Origin: Voacanga thouarsii
Lineage: Eukaryota > Streptophyta > Magnoliopsida > Gentianales > Apocynaceae
Assembly: GCA_026120185.1 (NCBI GenBank)
Contig: JANUWF010001719.1
Coordinates: forward strand, 496,001-560,000
DNA: 64,000 nucleotides
Reading direction: 5' to 3'
Below the pieces are notes generated by a model that was not told the origin of the DNA, made no database searches, and worked only from the letters and a program-made list of their open reading frames with translations. The translations under genes were made by a program, and so were the position numbers. The number at the start of each line of letters is the position of its first letter. The first letter of the stretch is position 1. Positions 44,509 through 57,304 of the stretch are shown here, in pieces.

Positions 44509-44771
44509 TGTTGTGAATACATTAGTGGATTAGTTGTGAATTCACGTGTATGAATATCTACCATTAACACCACTAATACATATTAATGAAATTAGTAGAC
44601 ATAGAGGATTAACTTCACTAATAGAGTTCTATAAATAAAACTCTTCTCCAAGCTTGATATAGATCAATTTTGAGAAAATTATAAAAAAAAAATTAAAAAT
44701 TATTATGCAAATAATAATTAAAAATTTATTATGTATAAATTTTATTCTGCCACTGTTAAAATTTTATAACA
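44509..44771 (+). repeat. 3' LTR of outer copia element
   Basis: 263-bp LTR with TATA-like TCTATAAATAAA near 44629, a shortened partner of 30084-30391, followed by target duplication GTATA. Confidence 0.92.
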
Positions 44772-44776
44772 GTATA

Positions 44777-45191
44777 AAAGTTAAATTTTAAACTACAAGC
44801 GGAAGATGATATATACCGTCTCATACGTACTGAGAAAACAGTGAAAGGTGGGAACAAAATTTTGCCATTCCGGAAGTCATGATGAGAATCTTTAGCTACA
44901 CCATGGATGTAACCAAGAAGCATATGCTTTAAGCTCAAACATAGGTTTAAGCTAGTGTAGTTAATGCTATCATGTTGTAACCATTTGAGTACGTTATGCA
45001 GCAGCGGTAAAAGCCAAGCAAGGCTTTTGCAGCTTATTTACATACACATCCTGTAACCCAATTCAACTCGCATGCCTGAGATCTACTGTTAAAACCAATA
45101 GTCTAGACAGCGACAAGGCAAAGAACAATTGCATAACCTTTGGTCTTCCAAGAAATTGATTACAAATACCATACTTATGCCGAGCAACAAA
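44777..45191. other. Downstream region of the MIP1-like gene
   Basis: Between the copia nest and the stop codon of the minus-strand RING gene. It likely holds that gene's 3'UTR. No other gene. Confidence 0.5.
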
Positions 45192-48100
45192 CTATGAACT
45201 TGCACCAAAAACACGGATTCTTCGTTCAATTGGAACTCTGCAGCTTGGACATGTTGCTTTTCCCTTCTTTATATAATTTTCATTGCAGTTCACGCACAGA
45301 ACTTGATGCGCACAAGGAAGAAAAACGACAGAAACTTCATCCTTCAGACACATAGTACAATTCCTGTCATAGTTGGCTTCCTTCTCGGATGACTTGTCCA
45401 GCCTATCAAATTCCTGCAGCAGCTTTGCAATAGTTTCCCCCTGAGCTGGTATTCCATCAGAGTTTCCAGTCATTTGATTATTAGATTCATGTTGCAGCTC
45501 ATTACTTTGAGCCGATGCTTTAAGCCGTGCAAGTTCTTGCTCAAGACGTTGATGGTCATCCTTGTGTCGTTGGAAGTCTATTTCAATCTTCAAGCGTAAA
45601 GCTTCAAGCCTCCTCTTGCTATTAGCTTCAGCAGCTTCCTTCAGGCGTCGCTCCTCCTCCACTTGTGCTAGGGCCAGTTCCCTGGCCTTTTGTTCTTGCC
45701 TCCACTTTTCCTGTTACAATGGAATTAAATCACCCAATGTGCTTGCTAGAAAATTCGAGATATAAAACTGCACATTAGGAACAAAAGATCATTAAAAATG
45801 CTGGGATGTGGGATCTTTTTTTTTTTTTTTTCTGTGTTGGCAGCGGGGGGACCCAATTCACAAGGGCAGTCCTCACCGAAAGAAGCAAGTTGCAAATACA
45901 CAAATGGTAAGTCCAGAATACATTGGAAAAACTAAAAACCCAATTCTAAAGCTAATAATGTCAGAAAAGTTTTTGATGAAGGTATCCTGTTTTCCATGTA
46001 TAGAAAGCTACTCAGAAAAGAAGCTACTTACAAGAAGCTCTTAGTCACCCCCCACCACCCCCAAAAAAAAAAAAAAAACAAACAAAACAAAACCAAAAAA
46101 AAAAAAAAACAAAACTTTACTAGCTGTGATGCATCTTGAAAGTTTATGCAAGATATGGCTAAGTATAAATAATACTCCCTCCGTTTCATATTATTTGGCC
46201 TTTTGGCCATTTGTACATAGATTAAGAATGTTGAAATCAATAAATATTTTTTAGTTATATTCCAAATTTACCCTTAGTAAATATAAAGATGAGTAATCAT
46301 TTACGAATTTTTTAATCTTTTCATTAAATATAATTTGACTAAACTTAAGGATAATATTGGAAAACATTAATCATTGATGATAGAAATGCATAAATAGCCA
46401 AATATTATGAAACAAAATACAAAGGCTAACAGCCCAAATAATATGAAATGGAGGGAGCAGATTTTTATTAAAGGTTTCAGTAAAAATTGCTCCGAGTCAC
46501 TGCAAAAGTATTCATCAATCCAACAGAATGAAAGTATGTTGTTGGGAAATGACAAGTAACACCAGCTAACCACAAGTATGCTGCTGGACTCAAGGCATTG
46601 ACAGGGTTAAATATACAATATATATAAGATTAACTTCCCTAGGAAAAGGAAGGATGAAAGAACAAAAGCAGAAGGATAGAAGTAATTATGTGTTAAAAGA
46701 TCTAGCAAAAGGATATTGCTGGAAGCATAAAAGATTTAACCATCAACGGAAATCTGAATTTGCAAATTTCATGCAAAACATTCCCAAAGACGATTGGCAA
46801 AGAGAATATCTGCAGGTTCAGAACAAATCTTATCTCAAAACAAAATCATGTCCCCCATGAAAGGTTCAGAAGTTATATAGACCATGAAAGAATAACTACA
46901 AGTGAGACTCAGGCTCAAGATAAAAGTATATGTGCATGTGGGTGGGTGGGTGGGGGGGGGGGGGGAGCAACTAATATGCAAGCTTAACAATCCATAATAA
47001 GAGCCATGCTAAGATCATCAGATGGTGGTCCAAGTCAACTGATCATAAATGTGGATAAGCCATTTGTTTAATCACTATACTTCAGTTTATACAAGTCTTG
47101 GTAAAATTTAGCTCTATCATGCGTGGTTTACACAAGAAAAAGTCAGAGCAGAAACCCCAAAGACAATTTACTGTCCTTGTCGAGCAAATGAACTTTAGAA
47201 GACTTGAATACAATTTCTCCAAGATTTGGCAGAGATATTTAGTTCAGTGTTTTTAATGTGGTGATATCACTGGTTCAAAGTTAAATCAAATCATGATTCA
47301 AAGTTGCGATATCAATGGTTTGTTGCAGTCCATCGTTCCATATCCTTTGTCGTGTGTTGGAATGATACCAGGTGATAAGCAATTTCTACAATATAGTGTT
47401 CTAAAAATTCTATAAAAAAAATTCTACAAAAATATGGATACCACAATGACTATATTACTGGGGCTAAATAATAGTATCTAACATGAGAATTAGCAATTAA
47501 GTTAAATATAAGGACACAGCCTAATGCTTTGGTTGTATGACGAGAGAGTTTCTAGTATAATAGGGCTAAACTCTGATTATGGCTTGGCCTAGTCTCTGAA
47601 CATGAGTCAAATATGCCCAAGACAATGTAAAACTAGAGTACCAAATTATATCAGGTTCAAGTTTGCAAATCGCCTTTCTAAGGAAATCAAAATAAAGAGA
47701 GAGAAGAAAAAGGCCTTGAAAGAATCAATAGAACGATTTCCCTCAAATATTGCATTAAAAATTGCAAAATTAACTAATTTCACAGTCACTATCAATTGTA
47801 TTAAAGCTGCAAGGCTGCATAAACCAGCCCTTGGGGGCAGCTCATGGAATATGTAGAGTTCAATTACACAGAAATCGAATCAAGAAGTACATGCAGAGAA
47901 AAGTGGAAAGAGTACTTACCTCAGCTTCTCTCTGAGCAGCCTCAACCTGAGCCAACTGCTGTTTCATTTCTGAAAATTTCTTTTTCTCTGCAGCAATATC
48001 TTCCTGCAGCTTATTTATTTGCTTTTCCCAAGAAAAAAGCTTCTTCAGGTATTTCTTTTCTCTCTTTGCAACCTCCAAACAGGTTGTCACTGATTCTGAT

Positions 48101-49620
48101 GTACTCAGTTTAGCAGCCTCCATCTCTGCCCTAATCTCTGCATTCTCATTCTCAAGCTTTCTTACAGCAGCATTTGCACGGTCCACTTGACCACTTGCCT
48201 TCCTCAAAGCATTCTCCATATCTGAGACTTTCTTCACGGTAGTGTCTTCAGCAGCCTGCTTCCCCTTCTTTAGCCGCTGAGCTTCCTCCCTTTCTATCCG
48301 CAACATCTTTAACTCGGTTAAATCATGGCTGAGCTTTCTAGCAGCTTGCATCGCCTTCTGGTGGGCCCACTCCTTCCTCTCCTTTACCTGTCTCTCAAGA
48401 TCCTTAATCTGATGGATTACACTTAGGATCATCTCATCTTTCTGATCCAATGGGGCTTGCTCAGCATTCTCATCAAGATTCAAATCACGAAACTTACTCA
48501 TCACTGAATTAACAACATCTTGGTTCTTCAAATTTTGGGGTTCCTCACTCTGCCCTGCCGGAACGCTCTCAACCCTTGTTCCACTTCCACTTGAAGAATC
48601 TCCAGCGGACAAGGAGCCTGGGCAGGCTTGCAATTGATTTTGGAACTGTCTCGCATTTGCTCTGAATCCTGCAGCAAACATTGCAACATTTCTCTTTAAC
48701 AAAGTCTTCATAGAAGGAGTGAGATTAAACCTCTTTGGGCACTCAATCTCCTTCTGCAAAGACATCTCTGATGCATATGAGAAAAATCCATTCACTGGAA
48801 ACTCCGAAGTTCCTCCATTTCCAAAACCCCAACCACCATGAAATCTACACAGAGCTGGAGCAACACCAACTGGACCATTACTGACACTCTCCACAGTACC
48901 ACTAATTGCTGAAGCACCACCACATACAGCATTCCCACTCGGCAAAGGAAGAACAGGGATTTCCATCACACTTGCACGGCCCACATGAAGATCACTCATA
49001 AGCAAACACCACATTGCATCACCTCGACTCAAATGGGGCTTAATTTGTTGCAGCAAACAAACCATGCCCGCAAGTGAATACTCCTCCAACTGCCTCAAGT
49101 CTGCAAAACCAGGCTCAGATTCCTCTGAGTTCCCATTGCTTCCACAACACCCGCTATTTAGATAAGACAAGGAATTATGCAAAATATTAGTCAACACATC
49201 CATTCCACCATAACAATACCCATTCTTCAATATAGCCTTCAAAGCCACATCCTCATCATAACCCAATGCCACAAGTTTGGAAATAGCCTCATTATACAAA
49301 AACTCCAAGTTTTTCAATAAAATTTCCTCTAATTGTTCCTCAGTGCAGTATCCCCATCCATTATCATCAAAAACAGAATTTGAGCCGCCATTTGGACTGC
49401 CATTTGGATTTGGATTTTGGGTTGAATCATTCAGACCCATTTGATAACCCAACGGTCTAAGCCCAGATTCCATTATGGATTTAGAAATTACTGAGTTGTT
49501 ACCTGTCGCGGTCATAGCCCCGTTATTAGTGGTGGTGGTGGTAGAATGATCGGCGTCGGGCTTTACCGATCGTACCCGCCGATTTGTCCTGATATGTTTA
49601 TCTCTCACGGTACAACCCAT
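45192..49620 (-). CDS. MIP1: MND1-interacting protein 1-like RING E3 ubiquitin ligase
   Basis: Two coding exons on minus: 47920-49620 and 45192-45710, joined at ...QREAE/EKWRQ through a 2209-bp GT/AG intron; 739 aa, matching Arabidopsis MIP1 (about 738). The start is the ATG at 49620 (MGCTVRDKHI), as in homologues; the open frame six bases further upstream begins with TTG. The conserved N-terminal domain includes NGWGYCTEEQLEEILL, SKLVALGYDEDVALKAI, NGYCYGGMDVLTNILHNSL and EEYSLAGMVCLLQQIKP. A long coiled coil runs about residues 395-650. A C-terminal C3HC4 RING occupies about 685-724: CTMC, CAHQVLCVNC, CPSC. RING proteins transfer ubiquitin from E2 to substrates; MIP1 was found as a partner of the meiotic protein MND1. 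MGC at the N-terminus permits N-myristoylation and palmitoylation (prediction). RF298/RF4-type proteins are the nearest alternative. Confidence 0.96.
46175..46457. mobile_element. Stowaway-like MITE in MIP1 intron
   Basis: A 283-bp element with inverted ends: CTCCCTCCGTTTCATATTAT at the left, ATAATATGAAATGGAGGGAG at the right. The left target is TA (46173-46174), and the right target has decayed to CA. The interior is AT-rich, with no coding potential. It lies within the only coding-region intron of the RING gene. Confidence 0.88.
46938..46966 (+). repeat. G-rich run in MIP1 intron
   Basis: GTGGGTGGGTGGG followed by about 12 further Gs. On the transcribed mRNA sense (minus strand) this is a C-run; the G-rich plus strand could form a G-quadruplex. 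A CCACCACCCCC run at about 46046-46062 is a weaker relative. Confidence 0.6.
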
Positions 49621-49663
49621 TTCCAATTCTTGTACGTCCCGATTATAAAATCAAAACTAACCC

Positions 49664-49806
49664 TAGAAGACAATTGAAAGAAGTCGAATCAATTGGAAAC
49701 ATATACCCCCATATATACATGTATATCTACCTAATACCTCTATATATATATCTATATGCGATGACGCATGAATGTAAATTCAGTGATCAAAACAAATGAA
49801 TAGACT
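49664..49806 (-). other. Possible 5'UTR intron of MIP1-like gene
   Basis: On the minus strand CAATCT/GTAAGTC near 49806 is a strong donor, and TTGTCTTCTAG/GG near 49664 a strong acceptor after a pyrimidine-rich tract, about 43 bases before the start codon. The intervening DNA is AT-rich, as plant introns are. Leader introns are common in plants; transcript data would settle it. Confidence 0.45.
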
Positions 49807-50344
49807 TACAGATTGAGCGATGATCAGAGATTTTTCAGCGTTTGGATTGTATGCTGGGATTTTCAGCGGTACAGAGGCACTGAAGAAAGGAGGAGAGGGA
49901 AGAGAACGGACATGGGCGAGCGAACGACAAAGATGGGGGGCTCGAGATGCACAGTGCTTACACTTCATTGGGCTAAACATTGGGCTTTTGAGATTGGGTT
50001 TTCTATAGAAGTTCGGCCGGCCTAAATGCCGTTAAGAGTAGTCAAAACGGAACAAATGAAATCAGCAACTGTGCTGGCCCATGGTCACACACTGCCATGT
50101 ATTTCATGGTCCAATTGGTTGGATTGAACAATAGAAGAAATTTATGATATACTTAGATAATAATTTTTTTAAAAAAGAATTCTTCATGTAATTAGAAAAA
50201 TTTCATTTAGTATTCGTACTTTCGTCAATTGTAATTATAGAAAATCAGAATTAAAATGAAAGGGTTTTATATATTTAGCAATATTTTTTAAATGAAATTT
50301 TGAATTATAAAATGTTTAAAAGGACAATGCCATTTATTTCAATG
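49807..50344. other. Upstream region of the MIP1-like gene
   Basis: Likely promoter and first leader exon of the minus-strand RING gene up to the gypsy insertion at 50345. Overlapping open frames on both strands at 49780-50025 are unsupported. No clear TATA element was picked out. Confidence 0.4.
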
Positions 50345-51049
50345 TGTTGACGTCAATTTTGCCGAATCGACACAACGGTTACTTTGAGCCGATACCGATT
50401 TAATAAATTGGGGCTAGCTGATGAAGTCAAAATTTCGAGTAGCCGATGGTCGTGGTCAACATCGGCACTACGGAGCCGATAAGAAGGAAAACAGATCCCT
50501 GATCTTTCGGCACAAGTATTCCGCATGACCGTTGGGAGCATCTTTGGCCGGAAGAAACTCCACGATCTGCTAAGGGCTCGTTTTCAGCAAGTATAAAATG
50601 GGAGCAGTGCCCAGAACAAAAAAAAGGACGCATCATCCAGCAACGTGTAACTTCAATCTTTTCTACTTTATCGTCATTTACAACTTTTTAGTTTAGAATC
50701 TCGTTTTCCTTGTAGCTTTCTTACTACTTTGTTTTAGCTTTTTCTCTACCATTTTATTTACAGCTTTTCTTTACAGCTTCCTATTCGTCTTGTTTCAATA
50801 TCAGACGTTTTCTGTACTTTCCTTTAAGCAAGTTAATACAAGTATCATTCTATTCTCCTAGAAAGGTCCTTCCGTTGAGCATTCTCAGCTGACTTTCTTG
50901 AACCCTTTCTATAGTAAGTTCAAGGAATCCGGTCCCTGATTCAAAAAAAATCTGATACCATTTTTCGTTTCACCATATCGGATCGTTTGTGTTTATCAGA
51001 TGTGAAGCCGATCCCCGTTTGCATCGGCTCCCTATTTTAACAACAACAC
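50345..51049 (+). repeat. 5' LTR of Tat element
   Basis: About 705 bp, with TATAAAAT at 50592-50599. It matches 60595-61284 closely throughout. Confidence 0.9.
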
Positions 51050-51052
51050 AGA

Positions 51053-53300
51053 TTGGCACGCTCAGTGGGACCAAAGGTTAGTATTCGCATGCTATTGCGG
51101 TCAGGACGAACAATGGCAAACAATTCACAGCAACTACAGGCACCGGAGACATCCGAGCGACCCCCAGTCCGTGCTCTCCGGGGAGTCTTTGATTCTGCGG
51201 TCACTACTACTAGCTGTACTCAGGGTACTTCTGTGGAGCAGGGGGGTTAGTCCTCGCCCCCACCACCAATGTCTTAGTCGATGTCCACCTTATTGATTGC
51301 TATTCGACATACTATGGAACAATGTACTAGCGAGCTCTTACAGGGGCTTATTCCGCAGTTTGCTACTATTTTTCGACCTCTGCTTCAGAATGAGCTCCAA
51401 CAATTTGCACAGAGGCAAAATTCACAGACCTTTACTCAGCCATCAGGTTACCATGCTCAAGGGACAAACACGGCCCCTGCATACCCCATGTCATCGGCTG
51501 ATTGTGCACCCTCTCATGGCTTAGTGCACCTCTTGCGAAGAGAAATGAGCTTCCCTGCTACCGGGGGGCATCGAGTTCCAGGAGTGGTGGCTCAAAACAT
51601 GGTGCCAGCAGAAATGTTTCCAGGCAGAAATCCGGTCCCAATAACAGGGTTACCGTCGACTTATGAAGCTGGGCCAAACCTTGTTAGGGGAAACATGCCG
51701 CCTTTTTGGGGGCAGACGAGTTACTATGTTCCTTACCCTCCTTTATATCCGGCAATTACAGTAGCTAACCCAGGGCAGGGAATTGGAAGTACTGAGCCGC
51801 CCACAGGGCAAGGTCCCCGACTTGTCATGCAAAGTCCTTCACCTCAGTTTCAACAGCCATACCAGCCAGTGGATATGGTAATGGAAATATTCCGACAGTA
51901 GTCACAGGATCGGCTGGTATACCAAAAACCTTACCCGAAATGGGTGGATTCCATGGCAGTGCTCCCTCGAGGTTACAAGCTGCCGGAGTTTTCAACATTT
52001 TCTGGTGAAGACAATAAGTCCACCATAGAACACATCGGAAGATTCATAGCACAATGCGGTGAGTTGGGGAACAATGAATGACATAATTAGTTACAACTAT
52101 TTTCATTATCCTTAACAGGAGTAGCATTCACATGGTATACCAATCTAGTTCCTAATTCTATATACTCCTGGGCTGACATGGAAAGAATGTTTCACCAACG
52201 TTTCTTTAAATCGGTACCGGAAGTTTCCATCGCGGACCTTCTAGCAATAAAGCAAAAGGGATCAGAAGATGTTGTGGATTTTATTGAGCATTTTCGGCAA
52301 GCTAAGTCCAAATGTACAACCCAATTGCTTGAAACAGAATGTGCAAGGATTGCTATTAGCAGGATGCATCCGCAGCTCAAAGAACGTCTCATGCTCCAAG
52401 ACTTCTCGGATTTATCCCGGCTGTTATCTTACGCTGTCAGAATAGAAGAGATGATCAAGGAGAAAGAGAAGAGGCGTTCCGTCAAGTTTTCTCATGGCCA
52501 GACAATGATATCCGTCATAGACGACACTAATGAGGAAGACGGAGAATAGGCTATAGAGGTAATGGCAACAGAATTAGTAAAGGGCGCATCCTATACGTGT
52601 CCTCACTCGAAGCCTGGCAAAGGAAAGGATGAAATTGCCACATGAGGACCTTCCTATTCATTTGACGTCTCAAAAGCTGAACAAATCTTTGACCAACTTG
52701 TGGCAGATAAGCAGATTCGCCTGGCTTATGGACACAAGGTCCCTAGCCAGGAAGAGTTGAAAGGAAAAAGGTACTGTAAATGGCATAACTCTTTTTCTCA
52801 TAGCACTAATAGTTTTATTGTTTTTAGAAACATCATTCAGAAGGCTATCCAGGACGGAAGATTGAAGTTTGCAGACAAAAAGAAAGAGACTTTGGTAGAC
52901 GGATCTATTCCCGTTAGCCAACGCATACATGCTGCAAACAATATGTGGGAAACAGGAAGAACATACAGGAAACGACAAGCTTGGGGAGATAGAACAAGCA
53001 TTCCAGAGATTGGATGGTAAACAATCAGTTTTTACCCGTTTATCTCCTCCCTCTTTTGTAGTACATTTTCATGGCAAAGAAGGGAAACTAACAGTGCAGG
53101 TACCCCAAAAGGAGAGATTTCTGCCTGGTCTCTGTTCCCGATCATCAAAGTCTCAAAAAAGACGAGAGCAGCGGAAGCGGGCACAACAAAGGCAACTGGT
53201 TGATACCTGGGTGGAAGAACAACTAGTCCCTGATAATGGCCAAAATATGCTCAGCATATTGCTATCAAGTTTCCGAGCCACCTCTCGTCAAGAATCCACA
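51053..53300 (+). pseudogene. Tat element gag, degenerate
   Basis: A Pro/Gln-rich N-terminal region (51281-51900) is followed by a retrotransposon-gag domain: YKLPEFSTFSGEDNKSTIEH, GVAFTWYTNLVPNSI.SWADM, FHQRFFKSVPEVSIADL and MHPQLKERL (about 51930-52450). Stops at about 51248, 51899, 52078 and 52547 interrupt it. Later pieces (52700-53300) are broken over two frames. Confidence 0.88.
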
Positions 53301-53342
53301 TAAGAGGATTTTCATGCGGAAGAAAGAGCCGCAGTAGAGCTG

Positions 53343-56300
53343 GTGGATGTCCAAATACCCCCAGAGGGGATGCTCTTTCCCATTCCAACAGCCCAAAATG
53401 TTAACCACCTCAGGCCCCTGTACATCAAAGCACACGTCAATGGCAAGCCACTTACTCTGGTTTTTGTTGATGGTGGAGCTGTCTTAAATGTAATGTCTTT
53501 CTCCACCTTGAAACGGCTGGGTAAAGATAAGTTAGATTTGTTCCCTACTGATGTACAGATGGTTAATTTCACTGGAGAGGCAGCTCGACCGAAGGCGTTA
53601 TCACTTGTGAAGTCACAGCCGGGTCTAAAACCAGTAAAACAATCTTTTTTATAATTGACGTGAAGCCAGATTATTCCGTTTTATTAGGTAGGGATTGGAT
53701 TCATGCAAACCGATGCGTATCGTCCATTTTACACCAGATGATGCTGATCTGGGATGGAGAATGGGTAGAGCAGATCCCAGCCGATCCTAATCCATTTTTA
53801 GTCGAAATCTACATGAACGAAGCTCTGTTTTATCATCTGACCTTCAATCCAAGCCACTATGCCAAGCTAACGATGGCCCATAATTTGATCACCACTGAGG
53901 AACCAGGTGGCCTACGACTGGAAGATCCGGAGGTCCGACGAGCTCCTGGCTTCGTTACTCAAGATCCGTTAATAGAAGTAGACATAGGAGAAGCGGGAGA
54001 AAACAAAACAACCAAGGTAAGTTTACATTTAACCATCGAGCAAATGGAGAAGATAACTTGTCTGATCCGCAGGTACAAAGATTGCTTTGCGTGGGACTAT
54101 TATGAGATGCCCGGTTTGAACCGAAGTATTGTGGAACATCGCCTACCTGTGAAGGAAGGCTTTAAACCCCATAAACAACCGGCAAGACATTTTAATCCTG
54201 CATTACTACCCAGGATCAAGGAGGAGGTAGAAAGGTTACTTCGATGTGGGTTCATCCGTACGTGCCAGTATGCAGAATGGATATCTAACATTGTGCCGGT
54301 CATTAAGAAGAACGGTCAACTACGGGTCTGCATAGACTTCAAAAACGTGAACTTGGCCACTCCAAAGGATGAGTATGCTATGCCAATGGTAGATATGTTA
54401 GTAGATTTTGCTGCGGGTAACCAGTTTTTGAACTTCATGGATGGTTATTCAAGGTATAACCAGATATTCATAACTGAAGAAGATACACACAAAACAGCGT
54501 TCCGTTGCCCGGGGTCTATCGGCTTATTCAAATGGGTGGTTATGCCATTTGGGTTGAAGAACGCTGGGGCCACCTTTCAACGGGCCATGAATCTCATCTT
54601 CTACGACCTTATCGGTAGTACCATGGAAATCTACATAGACGACTTGGTCGTAAAATCTCCCATGTTTCTACAACACTTAGTTGACCTGGAACAAGCGTTT
54701 CTCCGGATGCGTCAGCACCGCTTGAAGATCAACCAGGCTAAGTGTGCCCTTAGAGTTACAGTTGGAAATTTCCTTGGGTTTTTAGTACACTAGAGGGGGA
54801 TTGAGATAGATCAGAATAAGGCCCGGGATATTCTACAAGTAAGACCACCTCAGACGAAGAAAAAGCTACAAAGTTTCTTGGGAAAGATCAAATTTTTACG
54901 GCGTTTTTTGGCAAACGCTGCAGGTAAGCAGAAGGTATTTTCTTCTTTGTTACGGTTAAAGTTATCTCAAGAATTTATCTGGCAGCCTGAGCATCAAATA
55001 GCATTTGATCAAATCAAGGTAGCCTTATCACATCCACCGGTGTTAGCTCCTCCGCATGACCAGTCTCCCATGAAGTTATATATCTCAGCTACGGAAGGAT
55101 CTATCGACAGTTTATTGGCTCAGGATGACCAGCAAGGGATAGAAAAAGCAGTATACTACCTTAGCCGAAATCTATCGGATACTAGGTACACCCCTATTGA
55201 AAAGCTATGCTTATCTCTTCACTATGCATGCACAAAGCTAGAGTATTACTTATTATTTAGAAAGGTACATATCTTATGTAAGGTAGATTTAATCAAACTC
55301 TTGTTGAATCGCCCTTTACTGAATGAGCGGCTTATGAAATGGGTGGTCAAATTGCATACTTTTTCTCTAACTTATGTGCCACTGAGGGCTATGAAACGAC
55401 AAGCTGTTGCAGATTTTTTAGCTGAACATCCTTTTCTAGAGATACCATAAACGGATGGGGACAAGCCGCAGAGGTACGTTTCTTTGAGACCATAGGTTTT
55501 ACAATTTGATGGCTCAAGTACCCAACAAAAGGCTAGTATTGGTCTGGTTCTTGAATCTTCGAATGGACAATAGGGTAAGGTCCACTTTTAGTTAAAAAAG
55601 GGAACAACTAATAATCAAGCGGAATATGATGCCCTTTTGTTAGGATTATTGATTCTGAAAGCACTGGAAGCTCGAGTAGTCAGAATTTTAGGAGATTCTC
55701 AAGTAGTTATCCGACAAGTAGTAGGAGACTATAAATGTGCTAACCCGTTGCTGTCGGGTAAGTTACAGGAGGTAAAAGGGTTACTTCAGCATTTCCAGGA
55801 GGTCATTCTAGTTCATGTTCCCAGGACAAAAAACCAAGGTGCTAATGATTTAGCTCAGCTAGCTTCAGGTTTTAGGAAAGCAGTGATGTGCCAACAAATA
55901 GCAGATACAGAGTATCAAGAAGATTGGCGACAGGAGATTGTTAATTATTTAAGAAATCCGACTGGACAAACGTCTCGAGAGGTGAAACGAAAGGCCCTCA
56001 GCTTTATATTGGTAAACAATGATTTGTTCCGGCGGAGTCACACTGAAATTCTTTTAAAGTGTCTCTCCAAAGAAAAAGCATTACGCGCTATGGCAGAGGT
56101 ACACGAAGGCTTATGTAGAGCACATCTAGTGGGCCCAAAGCTGAAATGGACGCTTCAACGTCATGGTTTCTTTTGGCCATCCATGACTACATATTGTAAT
56201 ACTTATGTGGCTGGCTGTAAAGTTTACCAAAAGCATGGCCCCTTATTGCACAGTCCTTCCACGGAATTGCATCCGATCATTAAGCCATGGCCTTTCCGTG

Positions 56301-57186
56301 GATAGGCCCTGGACATCATCGGAAAGATCTATCCACCTTCAGCAAAAGGCACACATTCATATTGGTGGCAATGGATTACTTCACCAAGTGGGTAGTGGCG
56401 CAACCATTGGCCAAAGTAATACAAACAACAATCATCAACTTTCTCCAGCAGAGTATTCTCTTCTGTTTTGGAATCCTAGAGACCATAATAACGGATCAAG
56501 GGACGGTATTTACAGGAGACCAACTACGTAATTTCCTAGCACAGTTTAAAGTTAAGTTGCTCCACTCTTCTCCCTATTATGTATAGGCCAACGGCCAAGC
56601 AGAGGCAACAAACAAAACCTTAATCTGCATAATCCGCAAGGCAGTAGAAGACAATCCAAGAAGATGGCATGAGACATTGCAGGAAGTGTTATGGGCCCAT
56701 CAGAATGCTGCTAAAACTGCAATCGATTTTACTCCGTTTAGACTAACTTATGGGCAGGATGTTGTGTTACCTATTGAGATATCATTGCAACCAGCTCGGA
56801 TAGCCTACCAGCATGGTCTAATGGCTAAAGATTACCAGATAGCATTGGCCCTGAGCTTAGACCAGGTTGAGATGGACCGTTGGGTTACCTTGGAGAATAT
56901 AAAACAACACAAGGAGAAGGTAGCAAGGGCGTACAATCAGAAAGTTCGTGAAAGAAGATTTCAAGAAGGAGACATGGTGTGGAAGATTATCCTCCCCGTT
57001 GCACCAAAGGATCCGAAGTACGGTAAGTGGTCCGTATTCTGGGAAGATCCATTCTTAGTAACGTAGGTTTTTTATGGAGGAGCTTATCGCCTAATAACAC
57101 CCAATGGAAAGGAAGCAGGTAAAGTAATTAATGGTAAGTTTTTGAAACGGTACTATCCGGCGTTCTGGGACGGGACTAGTGAGTAA
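53343..57186 (+). pseudogene. Tat element protease-RT-RNase H-integrase, degenerate
   Basis: The protease active site is FVDGGAVLNVMS (about 53463), followed by a frame change before 53660. Reverse transcriptase (53660-54793) contains ERLLRCGFIRTCQYAEWISN, VCIDFKNVN, MPFGLKNAGATFQRAMN and the catalytic YIDDLVVKS, all intact. RNase H follows (YLSRNLSDTRYTPIEK, about 55160). A second archaeal-type RNase H (LQFDGSSTQQKASIG ... NNQAEYDALLLG, about 55500-55870) has two stops. Integrase has the zinc-binding half at about 56100-56280, a frame change near 56300, then the core with MDYFTKW and TDQGTVFTGDQL and Glu in NGQAEATNK after a stop at 56584. The frame ends at TAA 57184-57186. Confidence 0.93.
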
Positions 57187-57304
57187 AAAAAAAAATGAAA
57201 AAAATAAGAGAGAGAAAAACTTTTTGAGAAAAAAATTTGTCCTGATATGTTTAATTGATCATAAGAGGCCGATCAGATAGCCGTAAGTGTCATTACAAGA
57301 GAAA

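Larger units (their letters stand above)
30084..44771 (+). mobile_element. Outer Ty1/copia LTR retrotransposon, interrupted
   Basis: Bounded by LTRs starting TGTTGTGAATA and ending TTTTATAACA, and by the 5-bp target duplication GTATA (30079-30083 and 44772-44776). The sequence after the 5' LTR (ACGTTATCAGCACGA) is the usual tRNA-primer site of such elements, and AAGGGG before the 3' LTR is the polypurine tract. Gag lies at 30440-31503. The element is then split by a second retrotransposon at 31504-40831 and resumes with protease, integrase, reverse transcriptase and RNase H to about 44300. Own length without the insert is about 5.4 kb. Many stops and frameshifts make it inactive. Confidence 0.94.

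Noticed and set aside
47602..48113. Plus-strand frames opposite the end of MIP1 exon 1
   Set aside because: Antisense shadows of the coiled-coil coding region; no independent support.
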